64,000 nt of DNA from the NCBI RefSeq assembly GCF_019355395.1, contig NZ_CP048829.1, forward strand, positions 310,001 to 374,000, in the 5' to 3' direction. Numbering within the stretch: position 1 is the first letter of the stretch; every line of letters begins with the position of its first letter. A program made the translations under genes and the position numbers. Source of the stretch: Chordicoccus furentiruminis. GTDB taxonomy: Bacteria; Bacillota; Clostridia; Lachnospirales; Lachnospiraceae. The notes beneath the pieces were generated by a model. That model did not search any database and was not told where the DNA came from. It saw nothing but the letters and a program-made list of their open reading frames with translations. Positions 28,090 through 36,083 of the stretch are shown piece by piece.

Positions 28090-28236
28090 GGAATTTCCTC
28101 CTGAAAGCAGCATTCAAATCATTCATACGGTTTCTCTCCCGGGGCTACCACATGCCCGGCAGGAGATGACGCAAAGCCGCACCGGGGCAGGCCGGTCATT
28201 TGCGCAGAAATACAGGGCGACACGGGATTGTCGCAC
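28090..28236 (-). ncRNA. Structured rplM leader, possible L13 autoregulatory element
   Basis: The transcript from the rplM promoter carries about 147 untranslated bases. On the minus strand a short hairpin GCGACA/TGTCGC sits near the 5' end. Next, GCGCAAA pairs with TTTGCG across a CC-GG-rich segment. A third GC helix (CCGGG.../CCCGG) precedes the ribosome site. Bacillus and other Firmicutes have an L13 leader at this position (Rfam L13_leader), so autoregulation by the ribosomal protein is a reasonable inference; I could not run a covariance-model match. Confidence 0.5.
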
Positions 28237-28242
28237 CAAAGT

Positions 28243-28272
28243 ATTATAAGAGTCGCCGTACAGGCATGTCAA
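28243..28272 (-). promoter_or_regulatory. Promoter of rplM-rpsI
   Basis: On the minus strand TTGACA (28267-28272), 18 bases, TATAAT (28243-28248): both hexamers are perfect consensus, as expected for ribosomal protein genes. Confidence 0.9.
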
Positions 28273-28290
28273 GGTGCATTTTGCGCAAGC

Positions 28291-28319
28291 TTGACGAAGA
28301 TTCGGCGAGGCCATATAAT
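28291..28319 (+). promoter_or_regulatory. Promoter of citrate synthase
   Basis: TTGACG (28291-28296), 17 bases, TATAAT (28314-28319), back to back with the rplM promoter. Confidence 0.9.
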
Positions 28320-28350
28320 CAGAAATAAAATGCAAAGAAAGGCGCGTGCA

Positions 28351-29700
28351 ATGGGGTCAAATTTCAACGATGACAGCATCCTTGCGAGGTTCTTCGGAAA
28401 GTCCTCGAACTACACGGACATTCCGAACCATCTTTATACTGATTATAACGTAAAGAAAGGCCTTCGCAACGAGAACGGAACGGGCGTGCGGATCGGACTG
28501 ACGAGAGTCTCCGACGTCATCGGCTACACAGCCGGTGAGGACGGCCGGCCGGTTCCCTGCGAGGGTGATCTGCTCTTCCGCGGCTACAGCATCCGTGATC
28601 TGATCACCCACCGTCAGGGAAACTACGGTTTCGAGGAAACCTGCTTTCTGCTGCTCTTCGGATTCCTGCCGGACCGCCAGCAGTTCGCCGATTTCAAGAG
28701 CTCTCTGGCGGCGCGCTACGAGCTGCCGGACAATTTTCTCGTCAACGAGGTACTGCGCGCTCCTTCCCGAAACCTGATGAACCGTCTCCAGACCCTGACG
28801 CTGTCTCTCTATAATTATGACGACGACCCGGACAACACGGATGTCTACCAGACGCTGCTGAAGGGGCTCAACCTGATCGCCAAATTCCCGGCTCTGGGCT
28901 GCTACGCCTATCAGGCGAAGATGCACGACCTCTACCGGAAATCGCTGGTGATCCACTATCCGCGCCCCGAGTACTCGATCGCGGAGAACCTGCTCTACAT
29001 GCTGCGCCATGACGGTCACTTCACCCAGAAGGAGGCCAATCTTCTTGACGCGATCCTCGTGATTCACGCGGATCACGGCGGCGGCAACAACTCCACCTTC
29101 ACCGACGTCGTCATCGGTTCCACCGGCACGGACCTCTACTCCGCCATCTGCGGCTCCATCGGCTCGCTGAAGGGACCGAAGCACGGCGGCGCCAACATCT
29201 CGGTGGCCCAGATGATGAAGGAGGTCATCGCAAAGACGCACTACAGCCACGACAAGGACACGATCGTCAGGGTCGTCAACGGCATTCTCGACGGCGAGTA
29301 CTTCGATCACAGCGGTCTCGTCTACGGCTTCGGCCACGCGGTCTACACGCTCTCCGATCCGAGAGCGGAGCTGCTCCGTGATCTCTGCCGCCAGCTGGCC
29401 GAGGAGCAGCAGTGCCTGGATCAGTTCGAGTTCTACGAGCTCTTCGAGAAGACAGTGAAGGAGGTCACCTATGAGCGGAAGCACAAGGTGCTTCCCACCA
29501 ACGTCGACTTCTACTCCGGCTTCGCCTACAACATGCTGGGGATCCCGGAGGATCTCTTCACGCCGCTTTTCGCCATCGCCCGGGTCTCCGGCTGGGTGGC
29601 GCACAATGTGGAGAACAAGCTCTATGACGGCCGCATCATGCGGCCCGCCACCAAGTACGTCGGCGAGCGTCTCGACTTCGTCGACATGAAGGACCGCTGA
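28351..29700 (+). CDS. gltA: Citrate synthase
   Basis: A 449-residue citrate synthase-family enzyme that condenses oxaloacetate and acetyl-CoA. Conserved blocks include GDLLFRGYSI, the catalytic-histidine segments IHADHGGG and KGPKHGGAN, the histidine in GFGHAVYTLSDPR, and the aspartate region TNVDFYSG. It is longer at the amino terminus than the common dimeric type, as in clostridial enzymes. I prefer the ATG at 28351 behind AGAAAGG; an in-frame ATG at 28330 gives seven more residues. No other TCA-cycle genes are near. A 2-methylcitrate synthase activity cannot be excluded from sequence. A terminator follows. Confidence 0.93.
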   Translation: MGSNFNDDSILARFFGKSSNYTDIPNHLYTDYNVKKGLRNENGTGVRIGLTRVSDVIGYTAGEDGRPVPCEGDLLFRGYSIRDLITHRQGNYGFEETCFLLLFGFLPDRQQFADFKSSLAARYELPDNFLVNEVLRAPSRNLMNRLQTLTLSLYNYDDDPDNTDVYQTLLKGLNLIAKFPALGCYAYQAKMHDLYRKSLVIHYPRPEYSIAENLLYMLRHDGHFTQKEANLLDAILVIHADHGGGNNSTFTDVVIGSTGTDLYSAICGSIGSLKGPKHGGANISVAQMMKEVIAKTHYSHDKDTIVRVVNGILDGEYFDHSGLVYGFGHAVYTLSDPRAELLRDLCRQLAEEQQCLDQFEFYELFEKTVKEVTYERKHKVLPTNVDFYSGFAYNMLGIPEDLFTPLFAIARVSGWVAHNVENKLYDGRIMRPATKYVGERLDFVDMKDR

Positions 29701-29718
29701 TCCCGTTCCGGGACAAAG

Positions 29719-29759
29719 GAGGCGCCGCACAGACCATTCCGCGCGGCGCCTCTTTTCTT
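29719..29759 (+). terminator. Terminator between convergent gltA and the trp ABC operon
   Basis: GAGGCGCCGC (29719-29728) pairs with GCGGCGCCTC (29743-29752) and is followed by TTTTCTTC on the plus strand. On the minus strand only CCTTTG follows, so it may work weakly in both directions. Confidence 0.88.
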
Positions 29760-29771
29760 CTGCCTTTTCTC

Positions 29772-30545
29772 TCAGTTTCCCACTTCCAGCGAGATCTCGT
29801 CAAACTTCGCGAGAATCTCCCGGATATCCATATTCTTCTTTTCCTCGCCCGACCGGTCCATGATCACATGGCCCTCATGCATCATCAGCAGGCGGTCCCC
29901 GTATTCCACGGCGTAGCGGAGGTTATGGGTGACCATGATCGTCGTCAGACGCTTCTCCGCGACGATCCGGCCGGTCAGCTTCATGATGATTTCGGCCGTC
30001 TTCGGGTCAAGAGCCGCCGTATGCTCGTCGAGTATCAGGAAATCAATCGGCGTCATGGTGGACATCAGGAGCGCCAGAGCCTGACGCTGCCCTCCGGACA
30101 GCGTCTTCACCTGAACGTCAAGCTTGTCCTCAAGCCCGAGCCCGAGCGGCTCCAGTATCGAGCGGAAGGCGTCCCTCCGCCCCTTGTCCGCTCCGCGCGT
30201 CAGGTTGTAGGGCTTTCCCTTGTTCTCGGCCAGCGAAAGATTTTCCATGATCGTCATATCGGGACAGGTCCCCAGCGCCGGATTCTGGTAGACACGGCCG
30301 ATCCGGCGGTGCCGCACATAGTCCTTCTGACGCGAAATATCCTGATCCCCGATGATCACCTGGCCCTCATCCACATCGATGGAGCCGCAGATGATGTTGA
30401 GCATCGAGGTCTTGCCCGATCCGTTCGATCCGACGACCGAGACGAACTGCCCGGTTCCGATCTTCAGGCTGAAGTCCCGGAAGAAACAGATCTCGTTTAC
30501 GGTTCCGGGATTATAGGTCTTTCTGATATGCCGGAGCTCAAGCAT
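29772..30545 (-). CDS. Tryptophan ABC transporter, ATP-binding protein (TrpZ-like)
   Basis: A 257-residue ABC ATPase: Walker A GSNGSGKTS, signature LSGGQRQ, Walker B FLILDEHTAALD (an EH rather than the usual EP), switch histidine VTHN. It belongs to the YvrO/LolD-like group that serves TrpXYZ-type importers (COG1101). It is the third gene of a three-gene importer transcribed from the Trp T-box, overlapping the permease end by 8 bases. The ATG at 30543-30545 and a GTG two codons upstream are both possible starts. Confidence 0.9.
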   Translation of the reverse strand: MLELRHIRKTYNPGTVNEICFFRDFSLKIGTGQFVSVVGSNGSGKTSMLNIICGSIDVDEGQVIIGDQDISRQKDYVRHRRIGRVYQNPALGTCPDMTIMENLSLAENKGKPYNLTRGADKGRRDAFRSILEPLGLGLEDKLDVQVKTLSGGQRQALALLMSTMTPIDFLILDEHTAALDPKTAEIIMKLTGRIVAEKRLTTIMVTHNLRYAVEYGDRLLMMHEGHVIMDRSGEEKKNMDIREILAKFDEISLEVGN

Positions 30546-31422
30546 CCTCACTCGCCACCTTTCTCTTCTTGTCCATCGAGATCACAAGGATGACGAGGAA
30601 AAGCGCCGCCGTGATCAGCTTCATGTCGCTGGCGTTGGTAAGGAAATGCACCGCGGCCGCCACGCAGGCCTTGTAGAGAATCGATCCGATGATGACCGAT
30701 GTGGTCACATTCCAGAGGGTCACACGCCGGAACAGCGTCGTTCCGATGATGACCGAGGCAAGCCCGATCACCATGGTGCCCGTGCCCATCGAGACGTCCG
30801 CGTATCGCTGCTGCTGCGCATAGAGGCACCCGCTCAGCGTGACGAGTGCATTTGCAATGATCAGTCCTACAATCCGGACCTTGCCCTTGTCCACGCCGAG
30901 TGTCGTGACGATGGTGTCGTTGCTGCCCACCGCCCGGAGCAGGAAGCCCGATTTCGTGCGCATATACCAGTCAAGCGCCAGCTTCACGCAGATCACGATG
31001 AGCAGCAGAATAAGCGAAGTTCGGTAATCCGCCATCACGGCCGGAAGACGGTTCACAAGCCCGTTGTCAAAGATGGTCTCCTCGCTGTAGAGCGGAATAT
31101 TCGCGCGCCCCATAATCCGGAGATTGACGGAATAGAGAGCCGTCATCATGATGATGCCGGAGAGAAGATCCCTGACATGGAGCTTCACGTGAATGACGCC
31201 GGTCAGAAACCCGACGAATCCTCCCGCCGCAAACGCAATCGGCAGCGTGAGGATCGCGGGAACGCCTTTCGTGATGAGGAGCGCCGCGATCGCGGCGCCC
31301 ATCGGAAAGCTTCCATCCACGGTCAGATCCGGGAAATCCAGAATCTTGTACGTGATGTAGATACCCAGGGCCATGATCGAATAGATGAAGCCCTGCTCGA
31401 AAACACTGATGACTAACTGCAT
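30538..31422 (-). CDS. Tryptophan ABC transporter, permease (TrpY-like)
   Basis: A 294-residue inner-membrane permease with eight to nine hydrophobic segments and the branched-chain/ribose-type permease motif (LDFPDLTVDGSFPMGAA early, and GLIIANALVTLSGCLYAQQQ in the second half). This is the COG4120 permease class found with TrpX-type binding proteins. The ATG is preceded by AGAGGAGTC and follows the binding-protein gene by 12 bases. Its assignment to tryptophan rests on the T-box upstream. Confidence 0.9.
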   Translation of the reverse strand: MQLVISVFEQGFIYSIMALGIYITYKILDFPDLTVDGSFPMGAAIAALLITKGVPAILTLPIAFAAGGFVGFLTGVIHVKLHVRDLLSGIIMMTALYSVNLRIMGRANIPLYSEETIFDNGLVNRLPAVMADYRTSLILLLIVICVKLALDWYMRTKSGFLLRAVGSNDTIVTTLGVDKGKVRIVGLIIANALVTLSGCLYAQQQRYADVSMGTGTMVIGLASVIIGTTLFRRVTLWNVTTSVIIGSILYKACVAAAVHFLTNASDMKLITAALFLVILVISMDKKRKVASEDA

Positions 31423-31434
31423 GACTCCTCTTCC

Positions 31435-32505
31435 TTACGACTCGGTCTGCGTGCTCTTCTCGACGGAATCGAAGGTTGTGACTCCTTCGCCCGTGTACGC
31501 GTCCGGCACCGTGATGCCGAGATCCGACGCAGCCGCCGTGTTGACATAGGCGCTCGGCGATGTGATCGTCTCGAAGGGAAGATCCGACGCCTTCGCCTCG
31601 CCCTTCAGTACCTTCGCGGCCATCGCGCCGGTCTGCATTCCCAGCTCATAGTAATCGAGGCCCTCGCAGCCCACGCAGCCGGCCTTCACCTGATCGATCT
31701 CGGATCCGAAGACCGGAATCTTCGCCTTGTTGGCCGCATCCAGCTCGGCGGATAGAGCCTGCACCACCGTGTTGTCTGTCAGATTGGAAATGCAGTCCAC
31801 CTTGCCCGCAAGGTCCGCGGCCGCCATCGGCACGTCGGACAGCTGACTGATCGCGGAATCCACGATCTCAAAATCATACTTCGGAGCCAGCTCCTTGTAG
31901 ATCGCGATGGTGGAATCCGAGTTGGTCTCGGAAGAGGTGTGAAGGATGCCGATGGTTTTCGCGTCCGGAAGGAAGGCCCGGATCATCTTCAGCTGATCCT
32001 CCACCGGAAGCGCGTCTGATGTTCCCGTGATGCTGCCGACCGGCGTGCCGTCCTCCTTCGCCAGCTGCGCCGCGACCGGATCAGACACCGCCGTGTAGAT
32101 CACCGGAATATCCGTATCCTTCGTGGAGTTGTACGCGGCCATCGCGCTCGGCGTCGCGATCGCGCAGATCAGATTCACGCCGCCGGAGACAAAGCTGTCC
32201 GCAATCGTCGCCGCCGTGCCGGTGTCCGCGTTCGCGTTCTGGAGGTCGATCTTAAGATTCGTCCCTTCGATGAAGCCCGCCTTCGCGAGTCCGTCGACAA
32301 AGCCCTTCCGGCAGTCGTCGAGGGAGCCGTGCTCGGCAAACTGGGAGATGCCGATGGAATAGTTTCCCTCCACAGGCTCCGCCGCCGAAACCGTGCTCTC
32401 CGCACCCGATACGGTGGCCGCCGAATCGGACGCGAACGCCGGAACTGTCATGGATACCGCGCACGCGGCCGCCGTCAGCGCTGCAAGAATGCTCTTCTTC
32501 ATCAT
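31435..32505 (-). CDS. Tryptophan ABC transporter, substrate-binding protein (TrpX-like)
   Basis: A 356-residue ABC-type solute-binding protein of the COG2984 class (YSIGISQFAEHGSLDDCRKG at the mature start; IPVIYTAVSDPVAAQL in the middle). It has a secretion signal (MMKKSILAALTAAACAVSM) with a possible type I cleavage after AFA; a cysteine at about 14 makes a poor lipobox, so membrane anchoring is uncertain. The start is the first of two ATGs (32503-32505) behind AAAGGAGGATTCT. It is the first gene after the Trp T-box, and this family is the predicted TrpX. Tryptophan as substrate is inferred from the T-box, not from the binding pocket. Confidence 0.9.
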   Translation of the reverse strand: MMKKSILAALTAAACAVSMTVPAFASDSAATVSGAESTVSAAEPVEGNYSIGISQFAEHGSLDDCRKGFVDGLAKAGFIEGTNLKIDLQNANADTGTAATIADSFVSGGVNLICAIATPSAMAAYNSTKDTDIPVIYTAVSDPVAAQLAKEDGTPVGSITGTSDALPVEDQLKMIRAFLPDAKTIGILHTSSETNSDSTIAIYKELAPKYDFEIVDSAISQLSDVPMAAADLAGKVDCISNLTDNTVVQALSAELDAANKAKIPVFGSEIDQVKAGCVGCEGLDYYELGMQTGAMAAKVLKGEAKASDLPFETITSPSAYVNTAAASDLGITVPDAYTGEGVTTFDSVEKSTQTES

Positions 32506-32536
32506 AGAATCCTCCTTTTCTTCAGAACAAGCCTGA

Positions 32537-32749
32537 TCAAAAAGAAACGCCCCAGACATACAGATACGATGTCTGAGACGATATCAACCGCGGTGCCACT
32601 CAGATTGCCGGACCATCATCCGGCCTCTTTCATGTTCCGCCTCCAAAGTCCATTCACGTGCTTCTCTCCTGCAGCCCTCTCACCCCCGGCCGCTCTCTGT
32701 GAGGTCTTCCGCGCGCTACTCCTCTTTTTCACAGGCGCTTTATAAAGTT
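32537..32749 (-). ncRNA. T-box riboswitch, tryptophan specificity
   Basis: The leader of the ABC importer has the T-box sequence GTGGCACCGCGG (32588-32599). It also has an AGTA motif in stem I and the specifier-loop context GTGAATGGACTTTGGAG, in which the specifier codon is TGG (Trp) at 32650-32652. The antiterminator bulge reads TGGC (32595-32598), which pairs with the GCCA end expected of tRNA-Trp with discriminator G73. A 12-bp terminator stem (32548-32559 with 32569-32580) followed by TTTCTTTTT completes the switch: uncharged tRNA-Trp would prevent termination and raise Trp import. Confidence 0.95.
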
Positions 32750-32755
32750 GAACAA

Positions 32756-32784
32756 AGAATAACGCCCGTCCCTCAATTTGTCAA
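32756..32784 (-). promoter_or_regulatory. Promoter of the Trp T-box/ABC operon
   Basis: On the minus strand TTGACA (32779-32784), 17 bases, TATTCT (32756-32761). The -35 lies just 3 bases beyond the end of truA2, so the operon is separated from the ECF genes by almost nothing. Confidence 0.85.
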
Positions 32785-32786
32785 GG

Positions 32787-33557
32787 TCATGCGTCACTGT
32801 ACGAAAAAGGAAACATGTCATCATCCGGATAGCGGATCGCAAGAAGCACGAGTCCTTTCGCCACCGCGGTCGGACCGGCCGCTTTCCGGTTCCTCGCCTC
32901 GAGCGCCTCCCGCATATGCTCCGGAGGATACGCGCCGCTTCCGATCTCGATCAGGGTGCCGGCCAGAATCCGGACCATATTGTAGAGGAAGCCGTTCCCG
33001 GTCACGCGGAAGATCACCCGCTCTCCCTCTCTCCGGACGCCGGCGGAAAGGATCCGGCGGACCGTCGTCTTCGAGGAATAGCCGGACGAACAGAAGGAGG
33101 CAAAGTCATGCTCCCCGATGATCATGCGCGCAGCCTTGTCCATCGCCTTTTCGTCCAGCGGATAGTGGTAGTGAAACTCGGTGTGCCGGAACAGCGGATC
33201 CGGATGGGTCCGGTTCAGGATCCGGTACTCATACGTCTTTACCGTCCGCTGGAACCGGGGATGCCAACCGTCCGGCACGCGTTCGGAGCGGACCACCCGG
33301 ATATCCTCCGGCAGCCGCGCGTTCAGCGCGAACGCGATTTTGGAAGGAAGAATTCTCGTCTCCACGTCGAAGGCGGCGACATTTCCTTCCGCGTGAACGC
33401 CCGTGTCCGTCCGGCTTGCGCCGATCGTCCTGACCGGACGCTGAAAGAGGTCCGAGACGGCGTCGTTCAGCACGTCCTGGACCGCCGTCCCGTTCTTCTG
33501 GCACTGAAATCCCACATAGGCCGTTCCGTCATAGGCCACCGTCAGTTTGATTCTCAC
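32787..33557 (-). CDS. truA: tRNA pseudouridine synthase TruA, second copy (ECF-linked)
   Basis: A 256-residue TruA homologue with the catalytic aspartate in GASRTDTGVHA (about D51) and the conserved GNGFLYNMVRILAGTLIEIG. The start is GTG at 33555-33557, overlapping the ecfT stop as GTGA, so it is coupled to ecfT; this is the position of truA in most Firmicutes. The protein differs clearly from the copy at 1694-2437 (FQCQKNGTAVQD against WQKQGDTDNTIQN). Which copy modifies U38-U40, or whether one has a changed target, cannot be told. Confidence 0.93.
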   Translation of the reverse strand: MRIKLTVAYDGTAYVGFQCQKNGTAVQDVLNDAVSDLFQRPVRTIGASRTDTGVHAEGNVAAFDVETRILPSKIAFALNARLPEDIRVVRSERVPDGWHPRFQRTVKTYEYRILNRTHPDPLFRHTEFHYHYPLDEKAMDKAARMIIGEHDFASFCSSGYSSKTTVRRILSAGVRREGERVIFRVTGNGFLYNMVRILAGTLIEIGSGAYPPEHMREALEARNRKAAGPTAVAKGLVLLAIRYPDDDMFPFSYSDA

Positions 33558-34354
33558 AGCTTCAGTACTCCCAGCACAATGCAGGCGGCGAGATACACGC
33601 CCGCCAGTGCGTAAGCGGCCGCATCCCGCTTTCGGTAGCGCAGCGGTTTCATCCGGGTCCGGCCCTCGCCGCCGTGATAGCACCGGGCCTCCATCGCCAG
33701 CGCGAGATCGTTGGCCCGCCGGAAAGCGGACACGAACAGAGGCACAAGAAGCGGAATCATCGCCCGCATCCGTTCGATGAATTTCCCCGACTCGAAATCC
33801 GCGCCGCGAGCCATCTGCGCCTTCCGGATCTTGTCCGTCTCCTCGGTCAGAATCGGGATAAAACGGAGCGCGATCGACATCATCATCGCGATCTCGTGGA
33901 CGGGCACGTGAAGCACGCCGAGAAACGCAAAAACGCGTTCCATCGCGTCTGTCAGCTCATTAGGCGTCGTTGTCAGCGTCATGACGGACGAGCCGGCCAC
34001 CAGAAGCACGAGACGCACGCCCATCAGAACCGCCTGACGGATGCCTTCCTCCGTGATGCGGAGAATGCCGAACCGTACCAGCACCGTTCCCGGTGTCAGC
34101 AGAATGTTAAAAATCATCGTGATCGCGAGAATGAAATAGACCGGTCTTAAGCTCTTTGCGACGAAGGACGGCGGTACCTTCGAAAGCCCGACCAGAGCCG
34201 CCAGCACGAGAAACGCGAACACATAGCCGGCCGGTCCCCGCGCGACAAACAAGGAGACGATATAGAGGATCGTGCCGATGAACTTGACCCGCGGATCGAG
34301 CCGGTGCAGGATCGAATCCGCCGGATAATATTGACCGAGCGTCAGTTCTCTCAT
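33554..34354 (-). CDS. ecfT: Energy-coupling factor transporter transmembrane protein EcfT
   Basis: A 266-residue membrane protein with about five hydrophobic segments and the start LGQYYPADSILHRLDPRVKF typical of EcfT. The two coupling motifs are seen as AQMARGADF (Ala-Arg-Gly) and ALAMEARCYHG (degenerate second copy). EcfT connects the two ATPases to exchangeable vitamin-binding S components. The ATG overlaps the ecfA2 stop by 4 bases. No S component is encoded in the window, as expected for a shared group II module. Confidence 0.95.
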   Translation of the reverse strand: MRELTLGQYYPADSILHRLDPRVKFIGTILYIVSLFVARGPAGYVFAFLVLAALVGLSKVPPSFVAKSLRPVYFILAITMIFNILLTPGTVLVRFGILRITEEGIRQAVLMGVRLVLLVAGSSVMTLTTTPNELTDAMERVFAFLGVLHVPVHEIAMMMSIALRFIPILTEETDKIRKAQMARGADFESGKFIERMRAMIPLLVPLFVSAFRRANDLALAMEARCYHGGEGRTRMKPLRYRKRDAAAYALAGVYLAACIVLGVLKL

Positions 34355-35241
34355 TTCGCCGTTCCTCTCCCGTCTCCGCCGGACAGCGCCTTCCGCTTCG
34401 AAAGCGCCATCAGAATGCTCCGCTTCGCCTCGGAGACCGTCATCGCCGTCACATCCACATCCATTCCCCGGTCGCGGAGAGCATGCATGATATACGTGAC
34501 CTGAGGCGCCGCCAGCCCCATCTTCTCCAGTTCCCGGTAATGCGCAAAGACCTGACGGGGCGTGCTGTCAAAGGCGATCCGGCCGTCGTTGACCACAAGG
34601 AGACGGCTCGCGTACCGGGCGACATCCTCCATACTGTGGGAAACCAGGATCACCGTGATGCCTCTCGAATCCCGGAGATGCTTCACCAGCTGCAGCAGCT
34701 CGTCGCGGCCGGCCGGATCGAGTCCGGCGGTCGGCTCGTCGAGGATCAGGACCTCCGGATCCATCGCGAGAACGCCTGCGATGGCGACGCGCCGCTTCTG
34801 ACCGCCGGAGAGCTCGAAGGGAGACGCGCCGTACAGCGCCTCGGAAATTCCGACCTGACGCAGCGCTTTCTCCGCGCGCGCCTTCTGTTCCTCCTCCGGA
34901 AGCCCCTGGTTCTTCGGTCCGAACATCACATCCTTCAGCACATCGGTCTCGAAAAGCTGGTTCTCCGGGTACTGAAAAACGAGTCCCACATGGGTTCTCA
35001 GGGAGCGGAGATCATAGCCTGCTTCCCAGATATTTTTCCCTTCGAAGAGCACCTCGCCCGACGTGGGCCGGATCAGCCCGTTGAAAAGCTGGATCAGCGT
35101 GGATTTGCCGCTGCCCGTGTGGCCGATCACGCCGACGAACTCACCCTCTCCGATCCCGAGGCTGATGTGCGACAGCGCAGATACCTCGTAGACCGTACCC
35201 TCGCCGTAGGTGTAGCAGACGTCCTTCAGTTCGATCAGCAT
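34351..35241 (-). CDS. ecfA2: Energy-coupling factor ATPase EcfA2 (A')
   Basis: A 296-residue ABC ATPase of the ECF class: Walker A GHTGSGKST, Q loop in VGLVFQYPENQLFE, signature LSGGQKRR, Walker B VLILDEPTAGLDP and the switch histidine in LVSHSMEDVAR. The amino terminus ELKDVCYTYGEGTVYEVSAL and second position in the operon mark it as EcfA2. It overlaps ecfA1 by 7 bases and ecfT by 4. Confidence 0.95.
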   Translation of the reverse strand: MLIELKDVCYTYGEGTVYEVSALSHISLGIGEGEFVGVIGHTGSGKSTLIQLFNGLIRPTSGEVLFEGKNIWEAGYDLRSLRTHVGLVFQYPENQLFETDVLKDVMFGPKNQGLPEEEQKARAEKALRQVGISEALYGASPFELSGGQKRRVAIAGVLAMDPEVLILDEPTAGLDPAGRDELLQLVKHLRDSRGITVILVSHSMEDVARYASRLLVVNDGRIAFDSTPRQVFAHYRELEKMGLAAPQVTYIMHALRDRGMDVDVTAMTVSEAKRSILMALSKRKALSGGDGRGTAK

Positions 35242-36077
35242 AGCGCCTCCACCAGCTCCTCCGCCGTCAGAATGCCCTCCGGAATGTCCACGCCGGCCTG
35301 ACGGAGCTCCCAGGCGAGCTCGGTTGCCTGGGGAACGGCCAGACGCAGTTTCTTCAGCTCGTCCACCCGCGAAAAGACCTCCCTTGGCGTGCCGCTCATC
35401 ACGATCTCGCCGTCGTTCATGACGTAGACATGGTCCGCGAAGACCACCTCTTCCATGTAATGCGTGATCAGGATCACCGTCACGCGCTCCTGCCTGTTGA
35501 GCTCCCGGACCACCCCGAGCACCTCGCGGCGGCCGTCGGGATCGAGCATCGCGGTCGGCTCATCCATCACAATGCACTCGGGATGCATCGCCACCACGCC
35601 CGCAATCGCCACACGCTGCTTCTGCCCTCCGGAAAGACGGTTCGGCGAACGGTCGCGGAATCCGAGCATGCCGACCCGGTCGAGCGCCTTCTCCACTCTT
35701 GTCCAGATGTCCTCTGTCGGCACGCCGAGATTTTCCGGTCCGAAGGCCACATCCTCGTCCACCACGGTTCCGATGATCTGATTGTCCGGGTTCTGGAAGA
35801 CCATGCCGGCTTTCTGCCGGATCCGCCAGAGATCGCTCTCAGCGGCCGTATTCACGTCATCCACCCACATCGTCCCTCTGGTCGGAACAAGCAGCGCGTT
35901 GATCTGCTTGGCGAGCGTCGATTTTCCCGATCCGTTGTGCCCTAGAATCGCGATGAAATCGCCCTTTTTCACGTCAAGATCGACGTCGCGGATGGCGCTG
36001 ACCTTCTCCCCGGTCTCGGAATCGTCGCTGTACTTGATGTAGTCGTAGCCCAGATGGCTCGCTCTGATGATCGACAT
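35235..36077 (-). CDS. ecfA1: Energy-coupling factor ATPase EcfA1 (A)
   Basis: A 280-residue ECF ATPase: Walker A GHNGSGKST, Q loop in GMVFQNPDNQIIG, signature LSGGQKQR, Walker B CIVMDEPTAMLDP and the switch histidine in LITHYMEEVV. The MVFQNPDNQIIGT string is characteristic of EcfA1. It begins 6 bases after engB, so the ECF module here appears to ride on the clpX-engB transcript instead of following rplQ as in many Firmicutes. Confidence 0.95.
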   Translation of the reverse strand: MSIIRASHLGYDYIKYSDDSETGEKVSAIRDVDLDVKKGDFIAILGHNGSGKSTLAKQINALLVPTRGTMWVDDVNTAAESDLWRIRQKAGMVFQNPDNQIIGTVVDEDVAFGPENLGVPTEDIWTRVEKALDRVGMLGFRDRSPNRLSGGQKQRVAIAGVVAMHPECIVMDEPTAMLDPDGRREVLGVVRELNRQERVTVILITHYMEEVVFADHVYVMNDGEIVMSGTPREVFSRVDELKKLRLAVPQATELAWELRQAGVDIPEGILTAEELVEALC

Positions 36078-36083
36078 CGCCTC

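Noticed and set aside
31435-32505. TrpX as a lipoprotein
   Set aside because: The only early cysteine is in TAAAC, a poor lipobox, and a normal type I cleavage site (AFA) follows; I left anchoring open instead of calling it.
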